DNA of 64,000 bases from Pratylenchus scribneri (GCA_030063045.1 JAQSEB010000098.1:248001-312000); one strand, 5' to 3'; positions 51,601-61,042 are shown, counted from the stretch's first letter. Numbers and translations: made by a program. Notes: a model not told the origin generated them from the letters alone.

Positions 51601-54600
51601 GCCGATGGCTCAGCAAGAATGTGTTGTGATTATTCAACTGGCTTAAATGATGCCTTATTGCCAAATAAACATCCACTTCCGGTGCCTGAAGACATATTTG
51701 CAACATTAAATGGAGGAAAATACTTTACTCAAATTGATTTACGCGATGCATATTTTCAAATTGAATTGGATGAAAATTCGCGAAAATTATGTTGCATTTC
51801 AACTCACAGAGGCCTTTATGAATTTAAGCGTTTACCATTTGGAGTAAAAACAGCTCCAGCCATTTTTCAATCAATTATGGATGCAATGTTAAGTGGACTC
51901 CCTCACAGCTGTGCATTTTTGGATGATATAATTGTCAGCGGAAAATCAGTGGAGGAACACAAAAACAATTTGATTGAAACATTAGAACGCATTGAAAATT
52001 ATGGCCTGCATTTAAAATTACCAAAATGTGAATTTTTCAAAAAGGAGATCAAATATCTCGGATTTATCATCGATAAAAATGGAAGAAGGCCAGATGCAGC
52101 CAAAATTAAAGCAATTACTGACATGCCTTTCCCACATGATATTTCGACATTGAGATCATATTTGGGCATGGTTAATCATTACCAGCAATTTGTTCCGAAT
52201 ATGCGAAATCACCGAAAACCATTGGATGATCTTCTCAGAAAAGATGCGAAATGGGATTGGAACGAGAAATGTCAGAATGCCTTCCATAAAATCAAGGAAA
52301 TTTTATGCTCAAATTTACTTTTGACTCATTATGATCCAATGCAACAAATAATAATTGCAGCAGATGCCTCTGAAAATGGAATTGGAGCAGTCATCAAACA
52401 CAGATTTGAAGATGGAACAGAAAAAGCAGTGGCTCATGCATCAGCAGCGCTGACCCCAGCTGAAAGAAATTACAGCCAAATTGAGAAAGAGGGGCTCGCA
52501 TTAATATTCGCTGTGCAAAAATTCCACAAAATGATCTTTGGCCGTCATTTCATCCTTCAAACTGACCATAAACCCTTGGTTACCATTTTTGGAAGTAAAA
52601 AAGGGATTCGCCAATGCAGTGCAAATAGACTCCTTCGATGGTCACTCATTTTACTTGCCTACGACTTTGAAATCGAATACATCAAAACAACCGATTTTGG
52701 TGAAGTTGATGCACTTTCACGCTTAATTAAGCGCTCAGAAAATCCAGATAATGATCGAGTCATTGCCAGCATTGAAACAGAAAATGAAATGGATTATTTA
52801 GCCAATGAAACAAGAAAATTCCTTCCATTAAAATTCGAGGACATCGCCAATGAAACAGCCAAAAATGACACTTTGAAGAAAGTCATGAAATATGTGCAAA
52901 AAGGCTGGCCAGACAAGAAAATCATAATGAATGAAAATGAAGAAATTAAAGCTTTATTCCAGCGAAATGAAAGTTTATCAATGAACAATGGATGCATATT
53001 TTATGGAGAAAGAATCATTGTTCCACAAAAATTCCAAAAATCAGTGCTGGAACTGCTTCACAATGGTCATCCTGGCATAAAAAGAATGAAGCAATTAGCA
53101 AGAAAATTTGTCTATTGGCCAAATATTGATTCGCAAATTGAGAAATTTGTCCAAAATTGCGAACCGTGCCAAAATGCGGCTCGAGCACCAATAAAAACGA
53201 CTCTTCATTCTTGGCCAAAACCAACTGAACCATGGCAACGGATCCATGCTGATTATGCTGGTCCATTTTTCGGAAAAGAATTTTTAATTATTGTGGATGC
53301 ATATTCAAAATACCCAGAAGTTTTTGAAATGACAACAAAATCATCCGCAGCAACAATCGAAAAATTGCGATATTTATTCTCTCGTCATGGAATACCACAA
53401 ATTTTGGTGTCCGACAATGGAACGCAATTTGCCAGTTGCGAATTTGCCCAATTCATGGAAAATAATGGCATTACCCATTTAAAATCCGCGCCATACAATC
53501 CAATGTCGAATGGACAAGTGGAGAGATTCGTGGACACTTTTAAACGCGCATTCAAAAAGCTCAAAGAGGGAGGTGTGGCGACAAATGCAGGAATTATCGA
53601 AACATTCCTTGTCTCATATCGAACAACGCCAAATGATGCATTACCCGATGGAAAATGCCCGGCAGAATTGCTCCTTGGCCGTCGCCCACGAACAACATTG
53701 GATCTTCTAAAACCTCCGCCATTCATTCCAATTGAGCGCGACAATAAAATGGAAACTCAATTCAATCGACGATTCGGAACTAGGGTCCGAACATTCACTG
53801 AAGGTGACAAAGTTTTCGCCCGACATCGAATTTCCCAAAGTTGGAAGTCTGGAAAAATTGCCAAAAGAAATGGAGTAATGTATGAGGTCATTTTCCCTAG
53901 TGGAAATTCAAATCGATTCCATGCGAATCAGCTGAGAGAAAGGCATACAAAGGACAAGGAAGATGAAAACCAATTAATGGTCTTCCATGAAATCTTTAAT
54001 CTTCCTCCACCACCAATAAATGAACCAGAAGTCGTTCCGGAGACCGAAGAACCGATAATTGAAATCCCAAATCCCATCATTGAAAATACTCCACCGCCAG
54101 TTATTCAAAATCGTCGTCCACAGAGGAATCGAAGGGCACCGAACCGTTATTCACCCGGCTAATAAGAGGGACTCATTTCAAAGAGGGAGGTGTTGGAACG
54201 GTAGTGAAAATAGGAAGAATTTGAGATGAATTTGAATATTAAATTATGGCAATATTCCCCTTTGACATTTAATCCTATTTTCTTATTTTGTCCGTTTTCC
54301 TCATTCCCCAATTCACATTCCAATTCTTGGATTTATTCCCAATTTCCCAATATTCATATTAAATTGTTTTGCTCTCAATAAAGACTTTTGTTTGGATAAA
54401 TAATAAATAAAATATTTGATTTATTGAGTCTTACTTCATTGGTTTCAAACCTAAGACCCAACAAAATGGTTTAATTAACTTAATTTCTTAAACCATGAAT
54501 ATAATAATCGACTCGTCTTGATGAGACCGATTGATTTGTTATAAGATTTGGGGGTCTAGGACAAAAGATTGAACCGCTATAATATTTTAGCGCGATTGTT

Positions 54601-55733
54601 AATATTTTTCCCATTTTTGTCGAAATAAAATTACTATTGATTAACAAAATATAATTTTTATATTTTATAGAAATATGAAAATAACCATATGTCGATATTT
54701 GCTCTTTCTTACTGTACCAATTCTTTGTTCATTATTAATAACTTGCGGTCTTTATTTTATAAAGAATTCATTTTTGAATAATTCCACTGATTTTTCTGAA
54801 CTTTCAATTGATTTTAACGACAATATAACTTTCGGAGCATTTGAATTTAATGTAAGCATAAATTAAAAATTTTTTATAATTATTAATTCAGGAATCTATA
54901 AAAAATATTATATTATTAATTCTTATATTATGCTATTTCCTATGTTATTCAATTATTATTTTTTGTGGTCGACAAATGGTAAAATATGTGGCCGATCATG
55001 CAATGAATGTACGGTTAAAAGAGTTGAATAAACAATTGACAAAAAGCTTCATTATTATTGTAAGTTAAATCACAAAATATTAGATAAAAATATTCATATA
55101 TTTCTGAATAAAAATTTGTGTTTTTCCGCGAAAATATTTTTTCTGAAAATACAAATTTGTGTTTTCCACAGAAAATACATTTTTTTTTCTGGAAATACAA
55201 ATTTGTGTTTTACACAAAAATATTTTTTTCCTGAAAATACAAATTTGTGTTTTACAAAGAAAACACATTTTTTCTGAAAATACAAATTTGTGTTTTCCAC
55301 AGAAAATACATTTTTTTTCTGGAAATACAAATTTGTGTTTTACACAAAAATATTTTTTTCCTGAAAATACAAGTTTGTGTTTTACAAAGAAAACGCATTT
55401 TTTCTGAAAATACAAATTTGTGTTTTTCCCTAAAAAATACTTATTCCTAAAAATACAAATTTGAAAATTTTAAATTAATTAAATTCGAATAATATTTTAA
55501 ATTTAATTTAGGCATGTTTTCCTCTTATTTTGCAAACTTTTTTTGCCCTTTTTATTCTTAGCATCATGTTCCTAGCAGTGGTGAATGTGAATGAAGGATT
55601 TTTCGTTTATTTGCTAAATAGTTGGCTACCAATTTTCAATCCTTTGGCCAGTCTTTGGACCTTTCGGCCATATCGAGATGCATTGATGGCACCCTTCAAA
55701 AAAGCAACTCTTATTCTTCCATTAAAATTTTGA
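48685..55733 (+). CDS. 7TM chemoreceptor, Srd/Str-like, intact, with retrotransposon in intron 2
   Basis: Exons 48685-48873, 48943-49136, 54671-54851, 54892-55059 and 55512-55733 join in phase to 317 aa, the usual size of nematode serpentine receptors. Several hydrophobic segments are visible, beginning with PLGFLLNFTLLWLILHRTPK (TM1 plus first loop, with the LNxxLLxLIxxxTPK pattern seen in Srd/Str families). The end NPLASLWTFRPYRDAL resembles the TM7 NPLxxxxFxxPYRxAL motif. An LNKQLTKS stretch before TM6 fits the third cytoplasmic loop. These receptors act in chemosensory cilia. Intron 2 is 5,534 bases because it holds an LTR retrotransposon in the same orientation; the exon boundaries are otherwise normal. 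The last intron carries a minisatellite. Family-level assignment is firmer than the Srd subfamily. Confidence 0.85.
49255..49391. repeat. Probable left half of a palindromic element split by the retrotransposon
   Basis: CGACCCTTAAAATATATAAC and AATTCGAGATACATC resemble the left-arm order GACCCTACAAA...ATC..GAGACGCATC. The right half follows the 3' LTR at 54469-54620 (GACTCGTCTTGATGAGACCG, GGGGGTCTAGGACAAA). The left part is decayed, so the pairing is tentative. Confidence 0.45.
49392..49663 (+). repeat. 5' LTR (TGTTGG...CCAACA)
   Basis: Starts TGTTGGAACGGTAGTG and ends AAGATCCAACA. Contains CTCAATAAAGAC and further AATAAA sequences that could serve as a polyadenylation signal. 272 bases. Confidence 0.97.
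49668..49684 (+). promoter_or_regulatory. Primer binding site candidate
   Basis: TGGCGTACTTGGCAAAC begins four bases after the LTR and opens with the TGG expected to pair with a tRNA CCA end. The priming tRNA was not identified. Confidence 0.6.
49951..54162 (+). CDS. Gag-Pol polyprotein of the Ty3/gypsy element, 1403 aa
   Basis: One uninterrupted frame with no gag/pol frameshift. Order by residue: Gln-rich N-terminus and capsid-like gag (1-270); two CCHC zinc knuckles (CWRCGKANHLANDC at about 276, then CSKCNYTGHLQSQC); an aspartic protease whose active site reads LDCGS near 360 rather than the usual DTG/DSG; reverse transcriptase with FLDDI near 655; RNase H (AADAS near 802); integrase with an HHCC zinc-binding segment near 1036-1070, catalytic Asp near 1099 and 1153, and Glu near 1189; a Pro-rich C-terminus. 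The RT-RNase H-integrase order defines Ty3/gypsy, close to elements often annotated as K02A2.6-like in nematodes. The start ATG follows a 287-base leader. No internal stops. Confidence 0.96.
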   Translation: MAAPQLTIQELLQIVQQQQNQLQQQQNQIGQLLTNAGNAAAPNQQINAATNQQIVPPLNDIILFESTNDKSRISDWIDRFTFAIDCAAPGLDDELKVKAMMNKLTENSFAEYAKFVLPKSVTDFTFDETKDNLKKLFARQQSIFVDRYDCLKATKEENEDFKSFINRHKMLLRNFEFDKMNEQQFMVLMLLLALKAPKDVSLRQRILTKLTQDGDAITYENVVEDCLNFMATIAESRIVENQQNKNVNAIINKGKNKNIGKGSQQPKIDQNPPIKKCWRCGKANHLANDCHFKTAKCSKCNYTGHLQSQCDTVQEWRRKHPRKGNNDKKTGFVQISTAIKTKSSLLKIQIKMNSKPIEFVLDCGSEANIIDEKSWELIGRPTIQKCNEKARIYDGSSRAFIGKGFGKFEFDGIITEQEFYVAKQGSLHLLSVQTMDAFGLLDEIKEKLRSKSINSVHQMKNDEEAQIAPFVKSLATKFTNIFNENLGTCNKIKANLVLKPDATPIFHRARPVPYHTKQIVDEELDRLEKLGVIGKIDHAEWAAPILVVKKADGSARMCCDYSTGLNDALLPNKHPLPVPEDIFATLNGGKYFTQIDLRDAYFQIELDENSRKLCCISTHRGLYEFKRLPFGVKTAPAIFQSIMDAMLSGLPHSCAFLDDIIVSGKSVEEHKNNLIETLERIENYGLHLKLPKCEFFKKEIKYLGFIIDKNGRRPDAAKIKAITDMPFPHDISTLRSYLGMVNHYQQFVPNMRNHRKPLDDLLRKDAKWDWNEKCQNAFHKIKEILCSNLLLTHYDPMQQIIIAADASENGIGAVIKHRFEDGTEKAVAHASAALTPAERNYSQIEKEGLALIFAVQKFHKMIFGRHFILQTDHKPLVTIFGSKKGIRQCSANRLLRWSLILLAYDFEIEYIKTTDFGEVDALSRLIKRSENPDNDRVIASIETENEMDYLANETRKFLPLKFEDIANETAKNDTLKKVMKYVQKGWPDKKIIMNENEEIKALFQRNESLSMNNGCIFYGERIIVPQKFQKSVLELLHNGHPGIKRMKQLARKFVYWPNIDSQIEKFVQNCEPCQNAARAPIKTTLHSWPKPTEPWQRIHADYAGPFFGKEFLIIVDAYSKYPEVFEMTTKSSAATIEKLRYLFSRHGIPQILVSDNGTQFASCEFAQFMENNGITHLKSAPYNPMSNGQVERFVDTFKRAFKKLKEGGVATNAGIIETFLVSYRTTPNDALPDGKCPAELLLGRRPRTTLDLLKPPPFIPIERDNKMETQFNRRFGTRVRTFTEGDKVFARHRISQSWKSGKIAKRNGVMYEVIFPSGNSNRFHANQLRERHTKDKEDENQLMVFHEIFNLPPPPINEPEVVPETEEPIIEIPNPIIENTPPPVIQNRRPQRNRRAPNRYSPG
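54180..54190 (+). promoter_or_regulatory. Polypurine tract
   Basis: AAAGAGGGAGG abuts the 3' LTR, where plus-strand synthesis of an LTR element is primed. A second purine run (AATAAGAGGGA) lies just upstream. Confidence 0.85.
54191..54463 (+). repeat. 3' LTR
   Basis: TGTTGGAACGG to AAGACCCAACA, 273 bases, nearly identical to the 5' LTR. Followed by the AAATG duplication. Confidence 0.97.
54469..54620. repeat. Right half of a palindromic element next to the 3' LTR
   Basis: GGTTTAATTAACTTAATTTC, GACTCGTCTTGATGAGACCG, GGGGGTCTAGGACAAAAG and the TATAATATTTTAGCG end match the right arms of the dispersed family, so the retrotransposon probably landed inside an older element. Confidence 0.55.
55105..55465. 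repeat. Minisatellite with 130-bp higher-order unit
   Basis: About eight units of 41-47 bases beginning CTGAAAATACAAATTTGTG. Three variants (CCACAG, TACACA, TACAAAG) follow one another twice, giving a higher-order period of about 130 bases (55142-55271 and 55272-55401). Located in the last intron of the intact chemoreceptor. Frames open through it on both strands are artefacts of the repeat. Confidence 0.9.
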
Positions 55734-56570
55734 AGGAAAGAATTATTTATATATGAATTCTGAAGATTTTAAAAATATAGCTGTGGTTTTTAAATTTATT
55801 TATAAAAATAAATAAGATCGATTAACAATTTAAATAAAAATTTTATAATATATTTTTATTTAATTCTTACTTTTTAATTCGATTTTTTTATGAAAGTTAT
55901 TATTTTCGAAAAATTTCTTTATGAATAATAATTAACTTAAAGTCGACACTTATAATTGCAGCTGCTTATATTATTTAATTATTTCGCAAAAGTAATTCAG
56001 ACTTAGCAATTAGGGAAAAATGTAAACAGCAGAAAAGAAGAAAGACGCAATAAAATGAATTCATTCAAATATAATAAGTCACAACTCACAAGCCATCGGT
56101 TGGCAATTGGCATTCCCAAATCCATCATTGGACTATTAATTTAATTTTCCCCTACAAAAGAGAATAAGGTACAAATGATTTGAAGAATTGGGAGGTGTAT
56201 TAAAAATTCATTTTTTCGGACCTGCGATCGAGCTTATGGTCAAAGCTTTAATTATAGAGAAATCCTCTAAATTTTTTTCACAATATCTTTCCAAACAACG
56301 CATAATCAAAAATCAACCACCAATTGCAATTAATGTTGAAAAATTTTTTTATGATAACAATAGACAATTAATTGCATTATTCAAAATTGATTAATTTTTA
56401 ATATTCGAAAAAACAATCTTTATTTCGGGCATTTTAAAACAAATTTTAGACTAAATTATGATTTATTTTTATATTAAATTCTCTAAAAATGAATTTATTT
56501 TTATTATTATTTTTAATTTGATAAAATTATTTTATAATATTTTAAATTTATAAGAATAAATTATATTAAA
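55734..56570. other. Spacer between the two chemoreceptor copies
   Basis: AT-rich; an open frame at about 56188-56394 begins without a convincing ATG and has no recognisable domain. No other feature seen. Confidence 0.5.
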
Positions 56571-57944
56571 ATGACATTAAATGCAATTTTCCGTGTAAAT
56601 TCCCTATTAATTCCACCGCTGGGTTTTTTGCTGAATTTTACCCTTCTTTGGCTTATTCTTCATCGAACACCAAAAGAAATGTGGCTCCATAGTCGGGTAC
56701 TGCTACAAACATGCATTCTGGATATTCTCCTTTTGGTCGTTTTATGCATTGGAATTCAGGTGATATTTTTATCATAAAATTTAGTAAAGAATAAGCATCT
56801 AATTTTAAATTAGAAATTTTTAATAATTAATTTTAGTATTCAACAACACTTATTGGAGGCGATGCTTTTTGCTTTTTTGAAGGCTATTTGATGCTTTTCG
56901 GTTCATTTCGTCAATTTTTCAATGATCCAATGCATTTGTGGTTTTTGATATTATTATGGAATTTTTTCTTCCAATTGGATGTTTTTGCCATTTCTGTATA
57001 ATTTCTTTATCGTTATTTGGTTTTAAATCGGTATTTTTATTAAATTAATTTAATAAAAAATAAATATTTAATAGAAGCTTGAAAATTACACCATGCCGAT
57101 ATTTGCTCTACCTTACTATACCACTAATTTGTTCATTTTTTATAACTTTTGGCGGTTATTATACCATTAAGAAACCTTCAGAGAATAATTTTTCTGAAAT
57201 TTCCATTGATTTTTAATGAGAATATTACATTTGCAGTATTTGAATTCAATGTAAGTTAAGTAGTAATAAATAATTATAATATACAATTTTTTAAATTTCT
57301 AATCCAGGAATCAAGGAATTTAGTAGTGCTGACAATAATATTATGTTATTTCATATGTTATTCAATTATTATTTTTTGTGGTCGACAAATGGTCAAATAT
57401 GTGGCGGCACATACAATGAATGAACGGTTGAGGGAGCTGAATAAACAATTGACTAAAAGTTTGATCATTATTGTAAGTTTAATTACCATTTACCAAATAA
57501 ATTAATATTTTAATATTTTATTTAAAAAAATACAAATTCAAATAAATTTCTATGTTTTTTAATTAAATATAAATTGTATGTTTTTGGAAAAAATACATCT
57601 TTATATTTTATTCGAAAAATAAATTTTTGTGTTTTTTTAAATTAAATTTTTGTGTTTTTTTTTGAAAAAGGCTTTTTAAGAAATGTTTAAAAATTAAATT
57701 AATAATTTTTTATTAATTTCAGGCCAGTTTTCCGCTTATTTTTCAAGCATCTTTTGGTATTTTTTTAACTACCTCAATATTTATAAAAGTGGTAGATGTG
57801 AATGAAGGATTTTTCATTTTTTTACTAATAAATTGGTTGCCAATTTTCAATCCTTTGGCTAGTCTTTGGACATTTCGACCATATCGAGATGCATTGATGG
57901 CACCCTTCAAAAAAGCAGCAAATGGTGTTGTACCTGTGCTCTAA
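56571..57944 (+). pseudogene. Broken tandem copy of the Srd/Str-like chemoreceptor
   Basis: Five exons match the intact neighbour: 56571-56759, 56837-57030, 57075-57250, 57308-57472 and 57723-57944, with normal splice sites. Exon 1 is nearly identical in protein to the neighbour (IPPLGFLLNFTLLWLILHRT). Two lesions are visible. In exon 2 a CAA of the neighbour is TAA (56999-57001). In exon 3 there is one extra T in the run at 57211-57214, shifting the frame into TAA TGA. The last exon still ends NPLASLWTFRPYRDAL. Intron 2 is only about 44 bases and has no transposon. Loss of function is inferred from the lesions; a sequencing error could explain one of them but hardly both. Confidence 0.85.
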
Positions 57945-58312
57945 TGAGGGAAAAATGAAGAAGCAATTTTTAAAAGATACCGGTAATGAACAAAAAATTT
58001 TTATTTTTTATTTGCTAAATTTCTACTTTATTCGTTCTCGAAAATTTATAAATTTATGTTGAACTCTATAATTAAAATGTATTATGATAGAAATGCCAAT
58101 CATTTTCCGCAGCTTTACGGATAAATATTTCGGATCGGATTTTTGATTTCTATAATTTCTTCATACAATTAAATGAAATTTAAATAATGTTTTAACTAAG
58201 AAAACAAAAAATTTTTGAATATGTGTTGTATCTTGTTGAATATTAATAAAATAAATAACATTAGAATATATTTTTTTATTTGCTATAAAATTAATATCAT
58301 AATGAATTCTTA

Positions 58313-58552
58313 TTAATTTAATTTAATGCATTTCCTCAATAAATTTGTTGCTTCTTCTGGGTCAGCAGCTGAACAAATTGCTGAGCAGACGGCCAACCCA
58401 TTTGGACGCCCAATTTCCATTATTTCCTTTGCATTCCCAACATTTATGCCTCCAATGGCCACCGTTGGGATTTCAGTTTGGCTGCAAATTCTATGCAAAC
58501 CATCCGGCCCAATCAATTCAGCATGATCTTTTTTTGTTGAAGTCGAATAAAC
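58313..58552 (-). pseudogene. thiE: Thiamine-phosphate synthase (ThiE-like) terminal exon, isolated
   Basis: An 80-codon block from an acceptor-like TTTCAAAACAG at 58553-58563 to a stop at 58313. It reads VYSTSTKKDHAELIGPDGLH, then IPTVAIGGINVGNAKEIME, then CSAICSAADPEEAT. This is the C-terminal third of ThiE, including the (T/S)xTKK and VAIGGI phosphate-binding segments. The enzyme joins the thiazole and pyrimidine precursors of vitamin B1; animals normally lack it, whereas bacterial-type thiamine genes have been reported in cyst nematodes. No upstream exon is visible: a palindromic repeat and then an unrelated plus-strand gene follow. It is therefore either the last exon of a gene with a very long intron or, more likely, a relic. 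Confidence 0.72.
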
Positions 58553-58564
58553 CTGTTTTGAAAT

Positions 58565-58722
58565 AATCCAACCATGACAAATTATATATCATTCGATGTG
58601 TCTCGATGAGATCTACAAAATGGTATAAGGTTTGTAGGGTCTTTATCTAGTTTCTGATTTATTATAGTCGAAAATGCCCATAATTGCATAGTGTCTTTTG
58701 TGGAATCGACCATGGACGAAAA
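58565..58722. repeat. Half copy of the palindromic family
   Basis: Only the right arm is present (ACCATGACAAATTATATATC, TCTCGATGAGATCTACAAAA, TTTATTATAGTCGAAAATGC). It abuts the ThiE-like exon on its 5' side and may mark the truncation breakpoint. Confidence 0.7.
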
Positions 58723-58983
58723 ATTCGTTAAAAATAGTAATTGTCATTTTGAAAATTTATAGGGCAAGAGTACAAATAATTCATAATTAAAAAAATATTA
58801 TATGATAGCCAAATGTCTATTCTTTAATATTATATCAAAACCATCAAAATTGGTTCAGTCCTTGATGAATAACCCGAAAAAAATTGATCTGCTGATGACA
58901 ATGACAAGTTAGGAAGTATCCAAATTCCCAAAAATAGAGTTTAAAAATTTATTAATAAATTCCAAATAAATTTCTAATAAAAA

Positions 58984-61042
58984 ATGAAAATAGTACAAAT
59001 TTCTAGTGCTTATGAGGAGACATGGAGCAGAGTCGAAGAAAAATACATAAATGATTTGCGCGAATTGCAACAAAACCGGGACAAATTTCTGGATTAATTA
59101 TCGGCACTTGGAGATGAATGGATGGAGCATCTATTTTTGAAATGTTATTGCGAGGGACTAATTTACAGTTGCGCGAGGATGTCAGAACAAGGCATTGAAT
59201 TGGATAAAGATAAAGTAAAAATTCATTAATTATATTTAGGTTTTCAGCTGATAATAAATATTTCGCCGTCTTTTAATCGGTTAGCCCCATTTCTGTGAAT
59301 TACTAGAAATATCCTAAAATAGTATAGTGGAAAATATTATAGTTTATGATTAATAGCCATATTTCAGTACCTGAACATTTTAAAGCATTCAATTATGGCT
59401 TTTCGCTTCCAGCATACTTCATTTAATGGGGCAAATGCTAATTCTAAGTCAAAGATTTGTTCAATTTGTTCAAAAATGTAAACCGGTTTAAAAACCTGAA
59501 ATTAAATTTTACACAACTTTAAGTTCATAATGGTATCTAACGAATCGATTGAGCCATAAGTTAAGGCTTAAGGTAACTAAACGTGCCAAATTCAGAATCG
59601 GCTGCAAAATATATAAAAAAAACAATTAAATTATTTTTTTTTCTATTTTGAAAATGAAAATCGAATTTTGTAGTTGGAAAGTTAGGACTAATAAGATATA
59701 TTTTCGGGGAATATGTTAATTGTTAAACCATTATTTATTCGAGTCAAAACTTATTTAATAGCCAAACTCAACCCATTTTTTCGACTATTAAATATACATC
59801 TGGAGAATTGTATTCGAATTTATATTAGAAAAATATGATATTTGCTGATTTTTTAATTTCTAAATTCCCTTGTTTCACAATATATTCTCTCCATCCCTAA
59901 TAAATTTCTTCTTTTAAAGACAATTGATATGATACGAAATTACAAGCACAATTCAGCAGAAGATGCCACTGAAGTAGTCAATAGTGACAAGCAATCAAAA
60001 GCAATCCGCTGCTTGGTTAAAGCCTATGCTTTTCTGATCTATTCATTGACTATAGATCAGAGTATTGATGTTAAGGTCGGCGGAAAATTTCTCAATAAAA
60101 TTTAAAAATTATTTTTTATTTGATTAAAATAAATTTTAAAAAGCATTTAATGAATATATTTTTGTATTTTTTTTTTCAGTTTGTACAAAAAATACATGCA
60201 AAAGTTTCTGAAAAGAAGGAAAAGGGAGGCAAAATCGTTTCGAAGGAAAGAAGACTGAAAATACTTCTATCCTGCTGGCTGAGTTTTCATTTCTTCTGTG
60301 CAAACTTAGACCCAGTGACATTGGCCACCATTGCGCATTATGGAATAGTGGGTGAAATTAAATTAAATTTAGTTAATGAATATTTGGTTCCCGGAAAACT
60401 GGTTAGTGGGGAAAACTGGTTAGTACGGTAAATTGTGGTTAGTGGAAAAATGGTCAAAGGGTAATTTCTTTTTAGGTAGACAAACCGTAAGTATATTATA
60501 CAACATACTTAAATCGATACAATTCGGTGAGCTAAGCATGAATCAAATATTAATTTCCCATAATGGCTCGAAAATGCACAAGTTAGGGCATTTTTAATCT
60601 CATTTTTTACTGACCACTTTTCCACTTTTACCGTACTGACCATTTTTCCTCACTGACCCAGTTTTCCGAATACGGAATATTTGGTTTATATAAAATGATT
60701 TCATTCGTCTTTTGAGATATCTCTGGCAAAGTTAAAATATAATTCTTTTAATGGAAAATTTAAAATAAAAAACAAAATTTTATTATTTAGGTTCTTTTGC
60801 GACCCTTTATTGATGCAAATCATCAGATAGGCCGATTCCTTCAAGATTTCATTTTGATGTCATTCGGCTATCCGCCAGCTTGCATATTTGCCAATGACCT
60901 ATTCCATTATAAGGAGTTGGAAATGGAATTAAAACAATTTGAAGGAACCGATTTGCGTCCATTTTTTCGTTTCATTTCTGCCAAATGCTTGCCAAAAACT
61001 TTCGAAGCTGTAATTTTTTTAGTATTAAAAAATAAAAATTAG
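58984..61042 (+). pseudogene. Decayed Fic-domain (FICD/FIC-1-like) gene
   Basis: Exons 58984-59214, 59920-60075, 60180-60347 and 60791-61042 join in phase (268 codons). Exon 1 has an in-frame TAA at 59095-59097. The later exons follow the FICD Fic core: LKCYCEGLIYS (retaining the Glu-Gly of the inhibitory helix), DVKFVQKIHAKV, DPVTLATIAHYGI spliced to VLLRPFIDANHQIGRFLQ, then MSFGYPPACI and DLRPFFRFISAKC. The canonical motif is HPFxxGNGRxxR. Here His is Arg and GNGR is ANHQ, so AMP transfer should be abolished even without the stop. No TPR segment or N-terminal membrane anchor is visible. FICD enzymes modify BiP in the ER. Intron 3 holds an inverted repeat. Confidence 0.75.
60388..60672. mobile_element. 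Inverted-repeat element in intron 3 of the Fic-like gene
   Basis: The left arm GGAAAACTGGTTAGTG...GTACGGTAAA...GTTAGTGGAAAAATGG pairs with the right arm CCACTTTTCCACTTTTACCG...CACTGACCCAGTTTTCC. A 12-base direct repeat GAATATTTGGTT lies on both sides (60379-60390 and about 60677-60688), although short filler separates it from the arms on each side. Confidence 0.6.

Larger units (their letters stand above)
49387..54468 (+). mobile_element. Complete Ty3/gypsy LTR retrotransposon with 5-bp TSD
   Basis: The element itself is 49392-54463, flanked by AAATG at 49387-49391 and 54464-54468. It has a 272-bp 5' LTR, a PBS-like TGGCGTACTTGGC, one long gag-pol frame, a polypurine tract and a 273-bp 3' LTR. 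The LTRs differ at only two positions (one T indel near 49476/54275 and one T/C near the 3' end), so insertion was recent. Everything needed for autonomous retrotransposition appears present in sequence terms; activity is not shown. Confidence 0.97.

Noticed and set aside
50103..53744. Antisense and alternative-frame ORFs within the gypsy polyprotein
   Set aside because: Shadows of the 1403-codon frame.
55015..55450. Repetitive Cys/Phe/Lys open frames on both strands
   Set aside because: Entirely translations of the minisatellite; periodic with it.
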